A DNA stretch of 8,340 nucleotides from CAZVEV01 sp964625865 (GTDB lineage: Bacteria > Planctomycetota > Phycisphaerae > SM23-33), in the NCBI GenBank assembly GCA_964625865.1, contig CAZVEV010000280.1, positions 1 to 8,340 of the forward strand. The letters are read 5' to 3'. This document shows, piece after piece, positions 5,269 to 8,340 of this stretch. The notes beneath the pieces are model-generated. The model worked only from the letters and a program-made list of their open reading frames with translations, was not told the DNA's origin and did no database searches. The position numbers and the translations under genes were made by a program. Numbering within the stretch: position 1 is the first letter of the stretch; each line of letters starts with the position of its first letter.

Positions 5269-5519
5269 ATGACGCTATCTCCCGGACGTCCGCAGGAATG
5301 CTCGACCGAACGTCCCGTCAAGTGCTTCCCCGTTCGATACCGGAGAATCCCGAACAGAATCATGCCCGTCCCACGAGAGAATCCTAATCCGTCCCTCCAC
5401 CCGGAAGCAACGGCAAATCGCCGAAGACACAAAGCAATGACGCCGAGGGCGCTGGGTGGTAGGATGGTACCCCGTGAGGCAGGGCAGTGTCTGACCCGAG
5501 ACGAAAGGTGAGATTAGTG
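5269..5519. other. Divergent intergenic region between the small gene and the propeller gene
   Basis: The 251-base gap must hold the promoters of both divergent genes, but I see no convincing -35/-10 pair. It contains the 10-bp palindrome CGGACGTCCG (5283-5292). A minus-strand frame open from about 5510 to TGA 5256-5258 overlaps the small gene's start by 13 bases, but its first ATG is at 5361-5363, leaving only 35 residues. Confidence 0.5.
5504..5512 (+). promoter_or_regulatory. Ribosome binding site of the propeller gene
   Basis: AAAGGTGAG lies seven bases before ATG 5520-5522. It decides for that start over an in-frame GTG at 5487, which would place this site inside the coding sequence and put charged residues before the signal peptide. 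Confidence 0.6.
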
Positions 5520-6848
5520 ATGGCTGCGTACCGAATGAGTGTGGGTGTTCTGGTGGTGATGGCGGTAGTGACGGCGGCCGGCGCGGGCGAGTGGTGGCAG
5601 TGGCGGGGGCCGGCGCTGAACGGGTCGACCGACGAGACGAACCTGCCGGTCAAGATCGTCAAGGGCCAGACCGTTGCGTGGACCACCGCCATGCCCGGGC
5701 CCAGCGGGGCGACGCCGATTGTTGTCGGCGATCGGATCTTTCTGGCGTCTACGCGGTCGCGGCGCGACGACCTGATGGCGATGTGCGTCAGTGCGGCCGA
5801 CGGTGAGGTCCTGTGGAGCAAGACGCTGAGCCACGGCAAGCCGCCGACGAGGATCGGTGCGATCGCCTCGTGCAGTCCGGTCAGCGACGGCAAGCAGGTG
5901 GTCTTCCTGTTCGGCAGCGGCGACATCGCGGCGCTGGACCTGGAGGGCAAGGTGCTCTGGTCGCGCAGCCTGGGCAAGGAGTACGGGCCGTTTGCGATCC
6001 GCTTCGGCTACAGCGCCAGCCCGCTGCTGCGCAAGGGACGCCTGTACATCCCCCTGCTGCGGACGGAAAAGCCATGGCCCGGCAATGTGGGCGCCAAGCT
6101 GCCCCACGAGACGCCGCTCAAGTCGCTCGTACTCTGCCTCGACGCCGCGTCGGGCAAGACCGTCTGGGCCCGGCAGCGCGACACCGACGCGACGAAGGAC
6201 TCGCGCGACACGTACATCACCCCGATGGCCGTCGACGCCAAGGGCCGCACCGAGCTGATCATCTGCGGCGGCGAGTTCGTCACCGGCCACGCCATCGAGA
6301 CGGGCAAGGAACTGTGGCGGTGGGAGTACACCACCACCCGCGAGATCTGGCAGCGGATCGTCTCGTGCCCGGTCATCGTCGACGGGCTTGTCCTGACCTG
6401 CCAGGCCCACGGGCGCGGGATGTTCGCCCTGAAGCCCGGCGGGACCGGCACGATCGCCCACGACGACTGCGCGTGGAAGTGGGACGGCGATGCGGCCGAC
6501 GTGTGCAGCCCGCTGGTCTACCGCGGGTCGATGTACGTCATCGCGGGCGACAAGCGCAAGAAGGTCATCACCTGCATGGATCCGAAGACGGGCAAGATCA
6601 CGTGGCAGGAGAAGTTCGCGGGCACGGGGCCGTGGCGGGCCTCGCCCACGGGGGCCGACGGCAAGATCTACTGCATCAGCGAGGGCGGCACGTACGTCGT
6701 GCTGGCCGCCGGCGACGCGTACAAGGAACTGTACCGCACGTCGCTGAAGGCCCGACCGTGCCGAAGCACCATCGTGGCCGCCGGCGGCAGCGTGCTGATC
6801 CGCACTGCCAAGGAGCTGATCTGTCTGCGGAAGGGCGGTGCGAAGTAG
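5520..6848 (+). CDS. Secreted PQQ-like beta-propeller protein
   Basis: The 442-residue protein begins MAAYRMSVG and has a signal peptide (hydrophobic VLVVMAVVTAAGAG, cleavage near residue 22). The mature protein opens with WWQWRGPALNG (25-35), the typical first motif of planctomycete PQQ-binding-like propellers. About eight blades follow, each with an S/T-P-x-x-x-x-G start and often a G-x-x-x-W end: TPIVVGD...GEVLWSK, CSPVSDG...GKVLWSR, ASPLLRKG...GKTVWAR, TPMAVDAKG...GKELWRW, CPVIVDG, CSPLVYRG...GKITWQE, ASPTGADG and a short last blade ending ELICLRK. No enzyme motif or haem site is visible; true quinoprotein dehydrogenases are longer and have PQQ-contacting residues I do not see. It probably acts outside the cytoplasm as a binding or scaffold protein. 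The HEAT-LamG gene follows on the same strand after a repeat-filled spacer. Confidence 0.92.
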   Translation: MAAYRMSVGVLVVMAVVTAAGAGEWWQWRGPALNGSTDETNLPVKIVKGQTVAWTTAMPGPSGATPIVVGDRIFLASTRSRRDDLMAMCVSAADGEVLWSKTLSHGKPPTRIGAIASCSPVSDGKQVVFLFGSGDIAALDLEGKVLWSRSLGKEYGPFAIRFGYSASPLLRKGRLYIPLLRTEKPWPGNVGAKLPHETPLKSLVLCLDAASGKTVWARQRDTDATKDSRDTYITPMAVDAKGRTELIICGGEFVTGHAIETGKELWRWEYTTTREIWQRIVSCPVIVDGLVLTCQAHGRGMFALKPGGTGTIAHDDCAWKWDGDAADVCSPLVYRGSMYVIAGDKRKKVITCMDPKTGKITWQEKFAGTGPWRASPTGADGKIYCISEGGTYVVLAAGDAYKELYRTSLKARPCRSTIVAAGGSVLIRTAKELICLRKGGAK

Positions 6849-6917
6849 CGGCGCATCGGATGCACAGGTAGGGCGTGCAACCAGGTGGCCGGGGGGAGGG
6901 CGGGGTACACGCCCCGC

Positions 6918-6927
6918 NNNNNNNNNN
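6918..6927. other. Scaffold gap (10 N)
   Basis: Ten consecutive N mark a gap of unknown real size between the propeller gene and the HEAT-LamG gene. Adjacency of these two genes rests on scaffolding, not on continuous sequence. Confidence 0.95.
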
Positions 6928-6943
6928 GACTGAGTACTCGCGC

Positions 6944-6965
6944 GGCGTGCAACGAGTTGCACGCC
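6944..6965. repeat. Best copy of the GGCGTGCAAC-GA-GTTGCACGCC hairpin
   Basis: GGCGTGCAAC (6944-6953) and GTTGCACGCC (6956-6965) are exact reverse complements separated by GA. This is the best-preserved copy of the repeat also seen at 4896-4915 and 4939-4958 and, as a half, at 8231-8238. Confidence 0.7.
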
Positions 6966-7014
6966 CTACGATAGGCAAAGCCCGCCGCAACGAAGCGGCG
7001 CGTTTGACTACCTC

Positions 7015-7019
7015 GGGAG
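7015..7019 (+). promoter_or_regulatory. Ribosome binding site deciding a GTG start
   Basis: GGGAG lies seven bases before GTG 7027-7029. This supports GTG as the start; the next in-frame ATG (codon 9) would remove most of the signal peptide's front. Confidence 0.55.
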
Positions 7020-7026
7020 ATATCCA

Positions 7027-8205
7027 GTGAGAGTCACACTCTGTCTTGCGATGTCTGCGTTGGTCCTCGGGGCGAGGCCGTGCCTGGCGGAATCCCCCGC
7101 AGCTGAAGGCGTGCGCGATCTGAAGTCGCCTCACCAGGCCGTGCGCGTTCAGGCAGCCAGGCGTCTGGGACGCCTGGCCGATCCGGCGGCCGTGCCGGAC
7201 CTGATCGCCGCACTGGCCGCGACCGAGGCACCCGTGCGCCGCGCGGCAGCCCGCGCGCTGGGGGAGATTCGGGACGCCAAGGCGACCGACGCGCTGGTCA
7301 AGGCCCTGGGCGACCGCGACGCGAACGTGCGGTTCTACGCCGCCCGCGCGCTGGGGCAGATCAGGGACCCGGCGGCGGGGGAGGCGCTTGTCGGCGCACT
7401 GCGGGACCCGCAGTGGCCCGTGCGCAACCAGGCCGCCTGGGCCCTGCGCGGGATCAAAGGCGAGAGGATCGCCTCGCTGCTCGCAGAGGAACTCAAGAGC
7501 GAGCACGCCGACACCGCACAGATCATGTGGATTCTGGGCAAGTCGCCGTCGGTCGTCGCCCCCGCGCCGAAACCGCGCGAGTTGATGGCCCACTGGAGCT
7601 TCGAGGGCCGCGAGACACAACTCGGCAAGGATATTACGGGCCAGGGAAATGATGGCCAAGTGGTCAAGTGCACGCCCGCGAAGGGCAAGGTCGGTCAGGC
7701 GCTGCGGTTCGGCAAGGGGCGGTACATCGAGTTGGGCAAGCCGGTGGGCCTGCCGATAGCCAACCGAGAGTTCACGATCATGGCCTGGGCGAAGCCGGAG
7801 CAGCCCGACGGCGTGGTCGTTGCGCGCGGCGGGGCGTTCTGCGGGTTCTCGCTGTATGTCAAGGGGGGCGTGGCGAAGTTCGGCATCCATCGGACGCAGG
7901 ACGGGCCCGGCTACATCGTCGCCGCCAAGGACAAGGTCGTCGGCCGATGGGTCCACCTTGCGGGTGTCGTCAAGACCAAGCGCATCGAGCTGTACGTCGA
8001 CGGCAAGCTGGAGGCGAGCGTCAAGACGCCCGGTCCCGTGCCCAGCAACTGCGGGCAGGGGATGGAGATCGGGTATGATGTAGGCAACAGCGCGGCGGAG
8101 ATCATCGACAGCTTCGTCGGGCTGATCGACGAGGTGAAGATGTACGGCCTGGCCCTGCCCGGCGAGAAGATCGCCGAGCAATGCCGCCCGGCCGCAAAGG
8201 AGTGA
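7027..8205 (+). CDS. Secreted HEAT-repeat + LamG (concanavalin-A-like) domain protein
   Basis: The 392-residue protein starts at GTG with a signal peptide (LCLAMSALVLGARPCLA, cleavage near 21). Residues 31-157 are four tandem HEAT/PBS-type repeats of about 31 residues, with core VRVQAARRLGRLADPAAVPDL, VRRAAARALGEIRDAKATDAL, VRFYAARALGQIRDPAAGEAL and a diverged fourth, VRNQAAWALRGI. A Pro/Ala linker (175-184) leads to a LamG-type jelly roll at 187-378: MAHWSFEG, GQALRFGKGRYIELG, FTIMAWAKPE, WVHLAGVVKTKRIELYVDGK and a closing GLIDEVKMYGLAL. LamG domains commonly bind or sit beside glycans; HEAT repeats bind proteins. No catalytic residues are seen, so a binding or adaptor role outside the cytoplasm is the best inference. 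It lies on the same strand as the propeller gene, beyond a repeat and a gap. The next frame starts two bases after its stop. Confidence 0.9.
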   Translation: MRVTLCLAMSALVLGARPCLAESPAAEGVRDLKSPHQAVRVQAARRLGRLADPAAVPDLIAALAATEAPVRRAAARALGEIRDAKATDALVKALGDRDANVRFYAARALGQIRDPAAGEALVGALRDPQWPVRNQAAWALRGIKGERIASLLAEELKSEHADTAQIMWILGKSPSVVAPAPKPRELMAHWSFEGRETQLGKDITGQGNDGQVVKCTPAKGKVGQALRFGKGRYIELGKPVGLPIANREFTIMAWAKPEQPDGVVVARGGAFCGFSLYVKGGVAKFGIHRTQDGPGYIVAAKDKVVGRWVHLAGVVKTKRIELYVDGKLEASVKTPGPVPSNCGQGMEIGYDVGNSAAEIIDSFVGLIDEVKMYGLALPGEKIAEQCRPAAKE

Positions 8206-8207
8206 TC

Positions 8208-8340
8208 GTGAAGACGACCAGAGATATCGCGTTGCACGGGCATCCATCGCATACGGCGATTCCAGGCCCGTCAGGGCCGACAGAAGGTAGCCCCGCCCGT
8301 CAGAAGATTATGCAACAAGCCTCCGGAGTCTTGCGGCGTT
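8208..8340 (+). CDS. Possible start of a downstream gene (partial), or spurious frame over a repeat
   Basis: GTG 8208-8210 has a strong AAAGGAG five bases upstream, inside the last codons of the HEAT-LamG gene, and starts two bases after its stop. The frame is open to the window edge for 44 codons (KTTRDIALHGHPSHTAIPGP, later QKIMQQASGVLRR). The position and ribosome binding site argue for a real start of an operon partner. The composition (no signal peptide, many Pro/Gly/Ser/His) and the repeat-like DNA below argue that the gene is interrupted after a few codons or is not real. Confidence 0.3.
   Translation, partial: MKTTRDIALHGHPSHTAIPGPSGPTEGSPARQKIMQQASGVLRR
8231..8302. repeat. Possible dispersed intergenic repeat
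   Basis: GTTGCACG (8231-8238) matches one arm of the hairpin repeat in this window. It is followed by GGCCC-GTCA-GGGCC (8265-8278), and the octamer CCCGTCAG occurs at both 8267-8274 and 8295-8302. The mix resembles noncoding repeat DNA more than a coding 5' end. A genome-wide copy count is needed to decide. Confidence 0.3.

Larger units (their letters stand above)
6868..6969. repeat. Inverted-repeat element in the propeller/HEAT-LamG spacer, containing the assembly gap
   Basis: GTAGGGCGTGCAAC (6868-6881) and GTTGCACGCCCTAC (6956-6969) are perfect 14-bp inverted repeats bounding about 100 bases. The interior holds a GCGGGG/CCCCGC stem around TACACG (ending at 6917), ten N (6918-6927) and a second hairpin at the right end. 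The size is that of a small palindromic or MITE-like element, with no coding capacity. The gap fits an assembler break at a multicopy sequence; the true length between the arms is unknown, so the two arms could even come from separate copies. Confidence 0.6.

Noticed and set aside
5256..5510. Minus-strand open frame overlapping the start of the small membrane gene by 13 bases, with a hydrophobic stretch.
   Set aside because: It has no ATG before 5363 and no ribosome binding site. From that ATG only 35 residues remain, rich in Arg/Ser/Gly and without domain character. It could be a gene relic but cannot be supported.
4951..5511. Plus-strand 186-residue open frame opposite the small membrane gene.
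   Set aside because: Composition is rich in Pro/Arg/His without domain motifs. The opposite strand has a membrane segment and a good ribosome binding site, so this is a shadow.
6676..8247. Long minus-strand open frame opposite the propeller and HEAT-LamG genes.
   Set aside because: It crosses the N gap and lies antisense to two proteins with clear signal peptides and domains. High GC commonly keeps antisense frames open.
1..8340. Search for CRISPR arrays, tRNA/rRNA genes, transposases, toxin-antitoxin pairs and known defence genes.
   Set aside because: No regularly spaced repeats, no tRNA-like cloverleaf and no matching protein motifs were seen by eye. A covariance-model scan was not possible here.

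Overview
The window is GC-rich and reads as a Planctomycetota chromosome fragment, most likely from a metagenome-assembled scaffold. It combines several gene types common in that phylum: a Tat-exported Gfo/Idh/MocA oxidoreductase, a secreted DUF1080 (3-keto-disaccharide hydrolase) protein, a sulfatase active-site remnant, a secreted PQQ-like beta-propeller starting with a W-x-x-W-R-G-P motif, and a secreted HEAT + LamG protein. A run of 10 N at 6918-6927 is a scaffold gap. The phylum call is inferred from gene content only.

Layout. Positions 1-128 hold the 3' end of a plus-strand gene of unknown function. Five genes then lie on the minus strand, given here in transcription order: an uncharacterised 237-residue protein (4543-3830), an uncharacterised 377-residue protein with a charged coiled coil (3819-2686, 10 nt downstream and probably translationally coupled), a Gfo/Idh/MocA oxidoreductase (2546-1095) and a DUF1080 protein (1024-95). 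The DUF1080 frame runs without a stop into the formylglycine active-site segment of a sulfatase. Upstream of this group, a structured 416-bp intergenic region carries four hairpins and a candidate promoter, and beyond it lies a small single-pass membrane protein gene (5268-4960). On the plus strand, divergent from that small gene, lie a PQQ-like propeller gene (5520-6848), a repeat-filled spacer with the assembly gap, a HEAT + LamG gene (7027-8205), and the start of a further frame (8208 to the window edge).

How the genes may work together. Gfo/Idh/MocA and DUF1080 proteins are known partners in 3-keto-glycoside chemistry: oxidation at C3 of a sugar, then cleavage of the 3-keto-glycoside. The exported pair plus the sulfatase relic suggests a locus for sulfated or otherwise decorated glycans that has since been rearranged. 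The coupled 237/377-residue pair has no visible link to sugar chemistry. The propeller and HEAT-LamG proteins look like extracytoplasmic scaffold or binding proteins without visible catalytic residues.

Most notable points: (1) the in-frame DUF1080-sulfatase chimera; (2) a dispersed GGCGTGCAAC/GTTGCACGCC hairpin repeat found after the stops of two genes and at the assembly gap; (3) the tightly coupled uncharacterised gene pair; (4) a perfect 20-bp palindrome six bases past the oxidoreductase stop. I see no CRISPR array, tRNA, rRNA, transposase or recognisable defence system.
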